64,000 nucleotides of DNA from Rhynchopus sp. YZ270_cl-10 (GCA_964035575.1 OZ037850.1:310001-374000); one strand, 5' to 3'. Counted from the first letter of the stretch, positions 1 through 10,720 are shown. Notes: generated from the letters alone by a model not told the origin. A program made the numbers and translations.

Positions 1-259
1 TGTTGGGAATGCCAAACAACCCAGGCATTCTCCTCCTGGCATTAGCACACCCCACATAAGCTACGCACACGGTACAATATGCTGCAAAAAAAAGGCATTC
101 CAGCTTCTCCTTCCCCCTTGACCCAGTTGTCCTCCAAACTGCCCCCTCCCGCAACCCCCCACAAAATCTTCAACAATTGAATTTTGTGCAAAACGTCCGC
201 GACACATCGACGTGCAACAACCCTCATTCGTTCCACCCATCCCATATCGACATCTCCAT

Positions 260-1572
260 TTACTCTGCAGCAGCGCTAACCACGTCAACAGCGTCTGGCC
301 AGATGTCTGCGACAGTTCCGTCATCAAATTTGACGGAGGCGAGTGTCCCGGAGACAAGCCCAGGGACCTGTTTGACAGTCCCTTCGGAGCCTGAGGGAAT
401 GGAACGAACGTTTTCTGTGGGAACAATGGTCAGGTCGTGTGTGAGACGAACCCGCTGCCCAATTGTCGTACTGTTCGTCGAGCATCCATTGGAGGATTCG
501 AGTGAGTTGCTTGCAAAGCTTGTGTAGTTCACCTCATCAATGCCGTGGTGGTGGTTAACCGGACCCGCCAGGGCATGCGCTGAAGCGGCCTGCCAGTCAC
601 TGGAGGGGATCGGCTTCTTGCCAAAGGTGCCGCGGTTGATCTGTGATTTGTCGACCGTGTATGGTTTGTAAGATTCGATGAAGTCGCACGCAACCTTGAC
701 GTCCTTTGTGACAATGAAGGAGCTGCGGAGCCCATCGGAAACAAAGCCGCCGTCAATCATGTTGTTAATGAACATCTCGAGGTGGTCGTAGAAGCCGTTG
801 GTGTTCAGCAGCACGGAGGGCTTCTCGTGGAAGCCGAGCTGACGCCAGGAGAGCACCTCCATGGCCTCCTCCAACGTACCAAGGCCGCCGGGAAGACTGA
901 TGAAGGCGTCTGCAGTCTCGTAAAGGCCACGCTTGCGGTCAGGCATCGTGCTCGCAACCTCCATCCCCCGATGGTACGCATGGCTGAAGTCCACAAAGCG
1001 ATCCAAGATCACAATGTCCACCAGCCCGCCCCCATCCTTCGCGCCATCAATGGCAGCACCCATCAGACCTGTCGCACTCCCTCCGTTGACCTGTACCCAA
1101 CCACGACTCGCAATTTCCTTTCCCAACGCACGCCCGATTTCGACATATGACTCGTCAATTTGGGTCTGAATGAGGTAGAAAAATATGCGAAGCTAGCATT
1201 AATGAGAAAGAAACGTTGTCAGACGCAAGCCTTATGCCGAGTCTTAAAAAAGTTGGAGTGCAGAACAAATGTGGGAGAAGGCCCGACGGGGCTGTACCCT
1301 GGGTTGTTGGGATGAAGGGTACATAGAACAGGTGTTAATGCTGTCTAAAATGATGAGTTGGACACATCAAGCATGCCGAAAACATAGTCTAATCATACCG
1401 ATGAGCTAGCGTACACTGCAACAGTCCCGATCTTGTCCGGCAGTGCCATAAACTTCTGAGGCTTGCGGCGCTGTGCGTTCACGATGCACTTCACCACTGC
1501 CGCACAGGACACAGCCCCCACCAGCAGGGAGGGAAGGTGCACACCACTTCCGGAACCCATTTGTATTTGCAT
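260..1572 (-). CDS. LOG-family (lysine decarboxylase-like) protein with N-terminal anchor and C-terminal SH3/KOW-like extension
   Basis: Two exons, 1572-1399 and 1165-260, joined in phase 0 across a 233-nt intron (donor GTATGA, acceptor TTCAG), giving 359 aa. The start is the first ATG after a pyrimidine tract ending in AG. Residues about 14-32 form a hydrophobic segment, probably a signal anchor, which is unusual for the family. The central 150 residues are a Rossmann-type LOG domain: a GTVAVYASSS nucleotide loop spans the splice junction, and the signature PGGLGTLEE lies near residue 150. LOG enzymes cleave ribose 5'-monophosphate from cytokinin nucleotides or AMP-like substrates; membership is clear, the substrate is not. 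After about residue 290 a short beta-rich region (GQRVRLTHDL to the end) resembles the repeats of the gene at 11501-13183. Upstream are the tandem small genes, same strand. Confidence 0.85.
1166..1398 (-). other. Spliceosomal intron of the LOG gene
   Basis: Donor GTATGA follows codon TCG, and the acceptor is TTCAG before ACC CAA. Joining restores the LOG nucleotide-binding loop in frame. The intron contains in-frame stops, so splicing is required for the full domain. Confidence 0.8.
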
Positions 1573-1674
1573 TGTGTGGGGTAGCTGACAAAAAAGGAAT
1601 GTGAAGGAATGGGGAAAGAAGGTGTCAGCGATAAAAGGTAGTAGGTGCATGTAGGGTAACTGGTGATGATCCCA

Positions 1675-1696
1675 GTGCACTTCGGATGAAGTGCAC
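1675..1696. repeat. Perfect 9-bp hairpin downstream of tandem gene copy 1
   Basis: The stem is GTGCACTTC / GAAGTGCAC with loop GGAT. The same hairpin recurs downstream of each of the three tandem genes, here about 120 nt past the stop codon. Its constant 3' position suggests an mRNA 3'-end or stability element; that role is inference. Confidence 0.7.
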
Positions 1697-1818
1697 GGCA
1701 ATCAAAGTGGAAAAGACTAAAAAACTGAAAAAGGAAAGGAAAAAAGGAACTAAAAAACTGGAATGCACGCAATACGCACTCAACTCAAACACAAAGAAAC
1801 TCAAGGTACACAGTCGTC

Positions 1819-2325
1819 TCATGCCTCCACCTCAGGTGCTGCCTTCTTCGTTGTCCGCAGGGTCTGCACGTGCTCGTGGTGTGAGGACAGCTTCGTCAGG
1901 CGCTGTGCACGCATGTCAGCACGACGTGCATCTGCACCCGCGTGTCTTGCAAGCATGCGGTCACGTGCCGCCTTCGTGCTCGGACGGTGTGCCTGCTTCA
2001 CACGCTCGTGATGTGCACCCACACGCGACAACACTGCACCGCGCCTCTCCTCACGACGGATCTCCGCACCAGACATACGCTCCTGCTCCAGTACGTTCCG
2101 CAGGCTGGTCTCATCCTTCCTCCTCACCTGCTTCACACGTTCGTGGTGTGCAGCCACACGTGCCACCACCGTGTTCTGTGCTGCTGCCCTCCTCTCCACA
2201 GCTGCACACCTTCTCTTGTCAGCACCCTCACGCGACACAAAGCGGGTGTTGATGTTCGTCGGCTCCCATGTTGACGCACCGGTGCGTCCCTCAATCACAG
2301 TCACGGTGAAGGCAGACGACGACAT
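1819..2325 (-). CDS. Small basic helical-repeat protein, tandem copy 1 (stathmin-like?)
   Basis: 168 aa, single exon, starting at the ATG of MSSSAFTVTV. It is one of three near-identical tandem copies. The protein opens with a short beta-like stretch (AFTVTVIEG). A highly charged, probably helical body follows, with three imperfect repeats about 45 residues apart: AAHHERVKQVRR, GAHHERVKQAHR and SSHHEHVQTLRT. A short N-terminal strand followed by repeated basic helices recalls stathmin, which binds tubulin, but no diagnostic stathmin signature is present and this is only a suggestion. Upstream sequence is conserved between copies and contains CACCACAG about 45 nt before the ATG. Relative to copies 2 and 3 it carries Ala instead of Ser in the GxDKRR stretch and Gly instead of Ser before AVLSRV. 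Confidence 0.7.
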   Translation of the reverse strand: MSSSAFTVTVIEGRTGASTWEPTNINTRFVSREGADKRRCAAVERRAAAQNTVVARVAAHHERVKQVRRKDETSLRNVLEQERMSGAEIRREERRGAVLSRVGAHHERVKQAHRPSTKAARDRMLARHAGADARRADMRAQRLTKLSSHHEHVQTLRTTKKAAPEVEA

Positions 2326-2468
2326 GTTGATGATGTGGTTTGATAGGTGTAAATAGATTAGAACTGTGGTGTTGCGGGTGGGTGGGGTCTGCACAGTGAA
2401 AGGATACGAAGAAAAGCAACTCAAGCCAGATTTGTAACTAAAGGGTAACTGTTGATGATTCCATTGAC

Positions 2469-2490
2469 GTGCACTTCGGATGAAGTGCAC
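2469..2490. repeat. Perfect 9-bp hairpin downstream of tandem gene copy 2
   Basis: Same sequence as the hairpin at 1675-1696 (stem GTGCACTTC, loop GGAT), 104 nt past the stop of copy 2. The flank GTAACTGTTGATGAT is also conserved with copy 3. Confidence 0.7.
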
Positions 2491-2594
2491 AGGAATCAAA
2501 GTGGGAAAGATTGAACAAAAAAATGAAAAGGAACTGGAATGCACGCAATACGCACTCAACTCAAACACAAAGAAACTCAAGGTACACAGTCGTC

Positions 2595-3101
2595 TCATGC
2601 CTCCACCTCAGGTGCTGCCTTCTTCGTTGTCCGCAGGGTCTGCACGTGCTCATGGTGTGAGGACAGCTTCGTCAGGCGCTGTGCACGCATGTCAGCACGA
2701 CGTGCATCTGCACCCGCGTGTCTTGCAAGCATGCGGTCACGTGCCGCCTTCGTGCTCGGACGGTGTGCCTGCTTCACACGCTCGTGGTGTGCACCCACAC
2801 GCGACAGCACTGCACTGCGTCTCTCCTCACGGCGGATCTCCGCACCAGACATACGCTCCTGCTCCAGTACGTTCCGCAGGCTGGTCTCATCCTTCCTCCT
2901 CACCTGCTTCACACGTTCGTGGTGTGCAGCCACACGCGCCACCACCGTGTTCTGTGCTGCTGCCCTCCTCTCCACAGCTGCACACCTTCTCTTGTCAGAA
3001 CCCTCACGCGACACAAAGCGGGTGTTGATGTTCGTCGGCTCCCATGTTGACGCACCGGTGCGTCCCTCAATCACAGTCACGGTGAAGGCAGACGACGACA
3101 T
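2595..3101 (-). CDS. Small basic helical-repeat protein, tandem copy 2
   Basis: 168 aa, single exon, same architecture as the copy at 1819-2325: N-terminal strand and three HHERVKQ-type helical repeats. Copies 1 and 2 start 776 bp apart. The difference is two amino acids, and the 5' and 3' flanks are also alike, so the duplicated unit includes regulatory sequence. All three copies keep their full reading frame, which argues that they are expressed and not decaying. Function unknown; microtubule binding is a guess from overall shape. Confidence 0.7.
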   Translation of the reverse strand: MSSSAFTVTVIEGRTGASTWEPTNINTRFVSREGSDKRRCAAVERRAAAQNTVVARVAAHHERVKQVRRKDETSLRNVLEQERMSGAEIRREERRSAVLSRVGAHHERVKQAHRPSTKAARDRMLARHAGADARRADMRAQRLTKLSSHHEHVQTLRTTKKAAPEVEA

Positions 3102-3255
3102 GTTGATGATGTGGTTTGATAGGTGTAAATAGATTAGAACTGTGGTGTTGCGGGTGGGGTGTTGGCGTCCAAACATGCTTATATTCATTATGACGGAAAA
3201 TCAACGGGCACGACACATTTGTAACTAAAGGGTAACTGTTGATGATGCCATTGAC

Positions 3256-3277
3256 GTGCACTTCGGATGAAGTGCAC
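3256..3277. repeat. Perfect 9-bp hairpin downstream of tandem gene copy 3
   Basis: Third occurrence of stem GTGCACTTC / GAAGTGCAC with loop GGAT, 124 nt past the stop of copy 3. Stem and loop are unchanged among the three copies, while nearby A-rich sequence differs in length. Confidence 0.7.
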
Positions 3278-3401
3278 AGGAATCAAAAGTGGAAAAGACT
3301 AAAAACAAAAATGGAAAAAAAAAAAACTGGAACTAAAAAACTGGAATGCACGCAATACGCACTCAACTCAAACACAAAGAAACTCAAGGTACACAGTCGT
3401 C

Positions 3402-3908
3402 TCATGCCTCCACCTCAGGTGCTGCCTTCTTCGTTGTCCGCAGGGTCTGCACGTGCTCGTGGTGTGAGGACAGCTTCGTCAGGCGCTGTGCACGCATGTC
3501 AGCACGACGTGCATCTGCACCCGCGTGTCTTGCAAGCATGCGGTCACGTGCCGCCTTCGTGCTCGGACGGTGTGCCTGCTTCACACGCTCGTGGTGTGCA
3601 CCCACACGCGACAACACTGCACTGCGTCTCTCCTCACGACGGATCTCCGCACCAGACATACGCTCCTGCTCCAGTACGTTCCGCAGGCTGGTCTCATCCT
3701 TCCTCCTCACCTGCTTCACACGTTCGTGGTGTGCAGCCACACGTGCCACCACCGTGTTCTGTGCTGCTGCCCTCCTCTCCACAGCTGCACACCTTCTCTT
3801 GTCAGAACCCTCACGCGACACAAAGCGGGTGTTGATGTTCGTCGGCTCCCATGCTGACGCACCGGTGCGTCCCTCAATCACAGTCACGGTGAAGGCAGAC
3901 GACGACAT
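3402..3908 (-). CDS. Small basic helical-repeat protein, tandem copy 3
   Basis: 168 aa, single exon, the most upstream of the three tandem copies on the coding strand. It matches copy 2 except for Thr to Ala near the N-terminus (GASAWEPT). The 5' flank stays similar to the other copies for roughly 50 nt (CACATCATCAACATG before the start) and then diverges, marking the edge of the duplicated unit. A beta-like N-terminus is followed by three helical repeats rich in His, Arg and Glu. No signal peptide or membrane segment. Function unknown. Confidence 0.7.
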   Translation of the reverse strand: MSSSAFTVTVIEGRTGASAWEPTNINTRFVSREGSDKRRCAAVERRAAAQNTVVARVAAHHERVKQVRRKDETSLRNVLEQERMSGAEIRREERRSAVLSRVGAHHERVKQAHRPSTKAARDRMLARHAGADARRADMRAQRLTKLSSHHEHVQTLRTTKKAAPEVEA

Positions 3909-5742
3909 GTTGATGATGTGGTTTGATAGGTGTAAATAGATTAGAGCTGTTGTGGGTGATGCTACATCGCTGCGAGAGCAATACGGCGTGAGAAATGGGT
4001 AGCTGGAATTAAACAAAAAAAAAAAGGTTTGGGAAATCGGTTTTTTTTGTATTGTTTTACACTTTCTCAACTTACTAAATATGGGGTGGGGAGAAATAAC
4101 AAAGTGCCTGCTGTCTAAACAGGGGAAGTGGAAAAAGAAGGGTACTAAAAACTCGCTCTGCTCCTACACCCCTTTTTTTTTTTTCAAAAGGAGAAAGCTA
4201 CCTCAATAAAAAGGGCGTCTTTTTCCTGATGGAAACACAGCTTTCCGTTTTTAGACCATTTCTTTCCGATGAACAATTGGGAGTAAAATAGGGGTTTTTT
4301 TCATGATTAATCTACAGGAATGACAACGAATAAGAGAAACACTCAAAAAAAAAAAAAATGTGAAAGTCGGCAGTGCAAACGACCTCTGTGGACAGGCACG
4401 CAAAGAACGGAGGCGATCCAGGCCTCTGCTCATTTTTCGTGGATATCGCCGAACAAAAAAATAATAATTGAAAGAAATAGAACTGAGCCTCGCTGAGGAG
4501 GGGGCACAAAAAATAACAAATCTTTCAACAAAAAAAAAAAAATTGTACCAAATGTGGTTTTGTTTTTGCTGTTTTGAAAAAGAAAAAAATGGGGAAAGGG
4601 GAGAAATTGAAAGATGTACGACCCTCGCGGAAACATCGTTCAAATAAAATGGAGGGGGGGTTTTTTTTTGATAATCGTGGTTAGTGTGTTTCAGAAAAAT
4701 CTTCACTATTTTAGTTGTTACGACAATCACCCCCCATCAGGTACGTTCTGTCCTCCCCCTTTTTGGGATAACAAAAGACTCACATTTGTCAATAACGAAT
4801 ACACGAACAGAAAGAAGAAAACAAAATCGATATAAGGGGACGAGGGAAGTGCATAGAGGTAAATCCCCCTTTTTTTATGTACAATAAATGAGAGACGTTT
4901 TTTGTTTTTTTTGCTTTTGTGAAAACTTGGTTGTATTAGTGTAGACACCCGAGGATGAGCTCCACTATACAATAGCCTTTATTTTATTTTTTGCTGTTTT
5001 TTTGTTTGAGGATAGAACTGCCTTTTTGTTTTGCTTTGCTTTTATGAAAAATGGTTGGAACAGTGTGTTGCAAAGAGAAAAAAAGTGAGGTTGACAGTGC
5101 AAAACGCCTCTGGGACGCAGGGCACTGACACACACAGACACTCCCTTGGGTTATCGAACCCCTCTGAGTGCTACACTAGGGAATTGCTTGCAGGAAGACT
5201 GCAAGACAAAGAAAGAGCACTGTTGTGACAAAGAAAATGTCATTCGTTGTCTGTTTCGAAGACCGAAAAACCGACAAAAAAAGTATAGCGTATGAATGTA
5301 CCTCAAGTGTACACGCACACATCTAACAACAAAGAAACAACATTCTCCACACAACGCGAGTTCCTTGTGTGAAGCAAAGTATAAAAATGCAGGGGAAAAA
5401 AAACCGAAAAATATATTGAGTGTACTCAACAGTCTAGGGGGAATGGGAGCAATTTTGTGAAGGGGCAATTAACAATCGAAGACAAAGAGGGGGAAAAAAA
5501 ACTGGTGGAAATTTGCACAAAAAAGAATAATGTATGCTGGGTGGGAAATTAACAACGGAGGGAGGGGGGAATCCAAAATAAAAATGAGGGTTTTTTGGTA
5601 AGGCAGACATTTTTGCTCTTACGTGGTTACCCTGCCATCTCTTCTCAATAAATCCGATCTCTTTTCTTTTATTTATAAAGTTCTGTACTCAATTGTACCA
5701 CCCGGGCAGACTTTGCAGACTTATATTTTCGCTTCTAATGGT
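3909..5742. other. Spacer with hairpin modules, no supported gene
   Basis: AT-rich spacer with many A and T runs. No frame with protein-like composition was found on either strand. It contains a D-type hairpin module at 4921-4970, degenerate F-type sequence near 4370 and 5095, and a degenerate stem-loop near 5300. Confidence 0.6.
4921..4970 (+). repeat. D-type dispersed hairpin module
   Basis: Starts GAAAACTTGGTTGTATTAGT and ends with GAGGATGAGCTCCACTATAC. TAGTG near the start pairs with CACTA at the end. Similar units lie at 16998, 25240, 33248, 36169 and 43834. Confidence 0.65.
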
Positions 5743-8700
5743 CTACATTATGGTGCATTCGCCACAGCCACCCCCAGACTTCTTCTTTGCTGTTCTCGGT
5801 GTTGCGATGGGACGGCTGATGGGTTTTGTTTCTACCACCTTTTCCTTTTCCTTTAGATTCTCCTTTTCCTTCTCCACCGCTACCTCCGCTGGAATGCTCC
5901 TCTCTACCTTTGCCATCTGAAGCAGGGGGACTACAGGGACAATCGGCTCGGACATTACCACAGACACCTCTTCTGTCGACTCCTCCTCCTCCTCTTCTTC
6001 TTCCTTTTCAATCTGCATAGGAGTGGCCGCAGGCTCGTTCAACACATTATTCACTGGGGACCGAGCCATCTGAGGGGAACGAGATACTGTGTTTTTCAGA
6101 GGTTTCTTTGGGGTGGTGGGAGAAATGATCTCGGTCTTCTCAAGGATCTCTGGGGACATCAGCTTCTTTGGTGAGACGGTGTATGGTGGTGTAGGCGCGA
6201 GAGGTGCTTCGGTGACGATAGGATGTTCTTCGCAATGCAGGTTAACTCTGGGAAGTGGTCTGCGTGGTGGGGTAGCAGCGATGGTGATGGGCTGGCGTTG
6301 TGGGCTGGTGCTTGCGTGAGGAGGGGTGATGGAACGTTCTTCGACGCAGCTAACAATCTCCATCATCTCATCGGCAGAGTGTGCCGTGCTGACCTCACGC
6401 CAGGGAGGTGACACTACACCAGCAACTCCAGTTGGCAGTACCGGAAGGAGATGTGTTTTAGCACTCCCTAGACCACGTCGTGGAGAAGGGCTCATTGGTG
6501 TAGGAACATCAGGGTCCATCAAGGCCACGCAAGGCGCGGGAACAGGACTGCATGCAGGCAGCACTGTGCGTACAATGGTATCAGTGGCGTTGGTCTCGCT
6601 GTCGCTGTCGCCGTCGGAGCAGTCCTGAGAGGGTGGTTTTTAATGTAAAATTTTAAAAAAATAGCATACGGAATCAAACGGCATTCTTGGTGGTGGTCCA
6701 GTGGAGAGGGTTGGGCGTGGAAGGCGGCTCTCGGAGTTGGGGAGGGGAAGGCTTCCTAGGGGGGAGGCTGCACTGATGCGTCCCATGTCTGCGAAGGTGA
6801 GCGAGAAGCCTTCTGCTTTGAAGAGCGAGGGCTTGAACGCAGAGCCCGCACCTCCTCCGGTCTTTGGCGTGCTGGAAGCGAAGCCTACCGACTTCACCGG
6901 GGTCACACCACCACCACCACCACCGCCATTGATGCTCACAGCACGCCCTGTGGGTGGTCTCCGCAACGGAGTCGCCTGCGTCTGTGGAACGGGCAGTGGG
7001 ACGGACACCTCTGGCTGTGGTGCTGGCGACACCCTTGGCGGTGCGTCCCTCGCGGTAATCACATTTGCCCTCTCCTCCGCCTCCAAGGACGCAATACGGA
7101 TCCTCGCAGACGTCTCCCGTCCCTCCATCAGGCGCTTCTGAACGAACTGCTGTTTCAACTCAAGACGCCTCGTCCTGAACGCAACCACATGGTGATTCGC
7201 CGCATTCGCTGCAATGGCAGCGACCAACGCAACCAGACCGTTCGCACTGCCTTGGGTTGCCATCCTTTTGCTCTGTTCATGAAGCGACAGCGCTGCGGTC
7301 CTTGCACCGCACGCTGCAGCCACCACCGCAGAGAGCAGCCCTGCATTCTGAACAACCTCCTTCTTGCGTAGCAGGAGTGCCCGCCTTTCCCTTCGGATCC
7401 GCCTTTCATGCTCAATACTCTCCATCCCCGCACAGCCACCGAGCAGCGCCACCACAGCAACAACATACTTCCCCGCATCAGGGGCCACCACCACCCTCCT
7501 CTCCTTTTTCGCAATCCGGGTCAGTGGCCGTTTCTCCTCAGGAACCTCGACGTGACGTTCCTCCTCTCTCTTAGGAGAAGGCGGCATCGACCTCGCACCC
7601 TGCGCCGGAGGGAGCTGTGGTGGTGGTGCCGGCATCGGCGCCCAGCTTGGCGACTGCATGCGAACGATCTCTCTGTGAACCGGCTTGCTGACTACTGGGG
7701 GTGTGGTTGAGTTGGCGTGCATCCCTGACATCGCACCGCTGGACACAAGCTGTTGCGGGGATGGTGCAGGCTGGGTCTGTTGCCGCACCGACCAGCTTGT
7801 CAATGACCCACCCCGCTTCAATGTCCCCAACGGTGCCGACTCTGCACAGGTAGACGAACTGTTTTCTCTCGTCGACGTCACCGAAGCTGCGTACCCTGCG
7901 AAAGGCACCTTCTCAACCGCCTCTCTTGGTGAGGTCTCCCTCGGGGTCGCGCCACTGGCGTCTCCTCGTGGTGAGGTCAATTCTGCGACGGTCTGAGGGA
8001 TGGTCGAGCATGGACGGTAGTTTGAAGAAGGGGAAATGCTTTGGTTTTGGTTGGGGAAGACCAGATGCGAGACCTGCTGTGGTGAGGAAGGGGTCGGTTC
8101 TCTTTCCTCCACGTGGTGGTGGGTGTGCTGCGGCTCGGGGTGGCGGCCACGACGTTTCTTCTTCTTCGCAGGCACCGTGCTGCTGGTTGCGTTGCGCTGC
8201 TGCCTCCGTTGTGCCCGCATTCGCCGCCTCTCCTCCCGCCGTCTCTCTTCCTCCTCCCGCTCCCATTGCTCCTGGTCTAAGGCTATCTGCATTTCCTCAT
8301 CTTCAGTCAACCCACATTCATGCTCTGGAACCATGAGTAGTGTAGAATCATCTGCTCCAAGAGGTGCCATCCAATTTTCCACAGGGCTTCCGGTTCGTCC
8401 TTCTTGGGTGCAAACTACGATGGCAGGGATTTTGTGTCGATTGCGTGCATCCGCACGCTTAGGGTTCAACACCATGACCGGCTCAGAGAAGTATGCCTGT
8501 GTGAATTGGTAGTAGCGTTCGTCCAGCGAGACCATGGAGCCGGTGGAGGTGGGGGAGACGCAGCTGTGCTCGCTGGTGGTCTCGAAGGTAGCGTCCTGCG
8601 TGTTGTTGTGGCGCTTTGGGTCAATGGGAAAGCTTTGGTACTGTGGCTGCTGGCTCTGGTAGACGTTGATCGGGTCGAAGTGGAGGCTGTGCCTGCCGTC

Positions 8701-8745
8701 GTCATAGCCTCCATAGCCAGCAGAGTGGCGGGGGGCACGCCACAT
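5743..8745 (-). CDS. Large disordered/coiled-coil protein with C-terminal CaaX box
   Basis: Two exons, 8745-6670 and 6624-5743, joined in phase 0 across a 45-nt intron (donor GTATGC, acceptor CTCTCAG), giving 985 aa. The start follows a clear TCTCTTTTCAG acceptor-like site about 55 nt upstream. Low-complexity Ser/Pro/Thr regions surround an Arg/Glu-rich helical block (around residues 150-200). A second basic, Ala-rich helical segment follows around residues 430-560. The last four residues, CTIM after KKKSGGGCGE, fit a prenylation CaaX box with a basic patch in front; Met in the last position favours farnesyl transfer in known systems. That suggests a peripheral membrane protein. No enzymatic domain recognised. 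Confidence 0.75.
6625..6669 (-). other. 45-nt spliceosomal intron of the CaaX-box gene
   Basis: Donor GTATGC, acceptor CTCTCAG, with TTTTTTTAAAATTTTACATTAA inside. Without splicing the frame ends after a few codons; splicing gives phase-0 continuation. It is among the shortest introns in the window. Confidence 0.8.
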
Positions 8746-9247
8746 GGTACCCTGTGTTCCGATCGTGTTTTTGTGTATTTCTTTCTGAAAAGAGAGTGTG
8801 TGTGTTTGATAGCTAGTAGGGGTACTTCTTGCACAGAATATGGCGTGTCAGTGTGTGGGGGGAGAGGAGAGTGTATGATACGTCTTCTGGGGAAAAGAAG
8901 AAATAGAGAAGAGGAAAAGGGACAATCGTCATTCACTTACCCCCGCGATCGATTTTGAGAAACAGACGTAACAGAGAACCAATCCTTGAGAAAAGGAAAA
9001 TGAAAATTTGAAAAAAAAGAGAAAAACGGGGAGGACTTCGCATTTTATTTTCCCCCAGGTATTTGAACTGAGCGTTGGGTGGGGAGGGGGGGAAATTTTT
9101 TCCCACTATATTTTTCCTTAGAAGTGCATTAGGAGAAGTACTGAAACCACGGGTAGTTTTTTTTTTATATGCAAAGGAGCATTCTCTGTGGAAAAGCACT
9201 CCAGTCACAACCCTTTCCTTAGAAGAAAAAGAGAGAAACGTTTATAA

Positions 9248-9284
9248 GATGGGCCTAAGCCTAAGCCTCTCGTGCTGAGTCACC
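9248..9284 (+). repeat. A-type stem-loop (CTCTCGT loop)
   Basis: GATGGGCCTAAGCC, then CTCTCGT loop sequence, then GCTGAGTCACC. The CCTAAG unit is duplicated in this copy. Preceded by TTTATAA, as in other copies. Confidence 0.65.
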
Positions 9285-9920
9285 TTCTTTTTAAAAAAAA
9301 AAGCTCATGGAAAAAATTACCCCCTCGTCCCACCCTGGACCCTGGAACACAACTTCAATGTCCCCCCTTTACTCCCCGTTACTTCTTTCAGAAAAAGGCA
9401 CCCTTTTGTAGGGATTTCGCTTTTGCAAAACTAGAAAAAAAAAGAAAAAAAAAGAGGGGGAAAAAGAATTTTTTTTGCAAAGGATGCATGGGTTTAGGCA
9501 AACGGATGCATCGCAATCAAAAAAAAAAAAAGTCAAATGAAAAAATCAAAAAAGAAAAAAGAAAACACGGAACTACATATGGGTATAAAAAGTGAGATTG
9601 ATGACGCAGCACCAAAAAAAAAAGGCTAAAAACTCGAAAAACCAAAAACGAAATGCACATCACAGCACACTCCGTCTTAACATTTTACTGAAAACGACAA
9701 CACAGGCCCAGAGAGACGCATCCTTCCCACTTTTAAAAAAAAAATTGAAAAGGGTGTGAAGAACACCTGAAAAAGAAAAGGCAAGTAAAGCCACACGCAA
9801 TCACGTTGGTGGTTGGAAAAAATGGGAAAACGCGAGGAGAAAAAAGGGGGGGAGAGCCTACAACTTTACAGGAAAGCTTCTCCCTGGAGGAAAAATTTCA
9901 AAAAAATAAAGGTCGTTGTT

Positions 9921-9989
9921 GATACAGAACACCACCTGACTGACCTACATACGATACCAGCCCCCGGATGAAAGCACACAGTACCCCTG
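9921..9989 (+). repeat. G-type dispersed module
   Basis: Contains CTGACTGACCTACATACGAT and CGGATGAAAGCAC, matching the copies at 32428 and 43140 with scattered changes. An A-type stem-loop begins immediately after it at 9991. Confidence 0.65.
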
Positions 9990-9990
9990 T

Positions 9991-10022
9991 GATGAATCTA
10001 AGCCTTTCGTGCCTTAGTCACC
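9991..10022 (+). repeat. A-type stem-loop (CTTTCGT loop)
   Basis: GATGAATCTAAG, loop CCTTTCGTGC, then CTTAGTCACC. Loop differs by one base from the common CTCTCGT. Confidence 0.6.
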
Positions 10023-10679
10023 TCACAGAGAGACAGCTGGAGCGTACCTAGACGTTTCGGAGACGCCACGTCTGTGAGTGTCACACGTCTATGGTCTAGA
10101 GCACATCGAGGCGAGCTCAATAAAATCGACCTTTTAAGCTCCACAGGAAGCTCTGGAAGAGAAAAAAAAAATGATTGACTTGGAATACAATAACCCTCTC
10201 GTGACCGTGTACCTTGGTGTAGATACCAAGTACCAAGTACCAAGTGCCAAGTACCAAGTAAAACATTTAGATGAGCCTAAGGACACTCTAATCTCATCCT
10301 TTGACACCCCTTTTTGCAAGGTGACTGCGATGATGTGATGCACAGAGTAATGTATTTTGAAAGCAGAGGGGGGCGTTTGCCGGAGAAATTGCATCAGAGG
10401 TCATATGGAGCTAGATAGACGACCGTACAACCACGTTTATGACGAAACACATCCCCTCTTTTCTCAAATACAGTAGTCCAAAAAAATAACTTGGCGGCCA
10501 AATAAGTTCGGCGAATTTGGGGATTTTTGGGGTAATTCGGCGCCTTTTTTGAACGCCAAAACTATTTGACCTATTCATGGGTTGGGTTTTCTTCATGTGT
10601 CTATTCCCCCTCCTCCTCCATCTCAATATGACAACCCGCAAACCTGCAAACGTTTACGCTTTGAAAAAAACCGATAACG

Positions 10680-10720
10680 GTGGAGCTTGCACAGGTGGCA
10701 ACTACACTATTCCAACAATT
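10680..10720 (-). repeat. E-type dispersed hairpin module, inverted copy
   Basis: Reverse complement contains TTGGAATAGTGTAGTTGCC, matching the plus-strand copies at 26594 and 35622. GGA pairs with TCC and TTGC with GCAA. It is the only module I found in the opposite orientation. Confidence 0.6.

Noticed and set aside
1686-3939. Long plus-strand frames across the tandem genes
   Set aside because: They are the antisense of the minus-strand genes, with His/Cys/Ser-rich composition caused by the codon bias of the real frame.
4251-4730. Minus-strand frame of 159 codons in the spacer
   Set aside because: Dominated by Phe/Lys/Ser from homopolymer runs, with no domain, no leader and no similarity to the neighbouring genes.
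4921-4970. Hammerhead-type ribozyme in the D modules (GATGAG near GAAAAC)
   Set aside because: The order and spacing of the hammerhead core (CTGATGA, GAAA and cleavage site between three stems) is not met in any copy.
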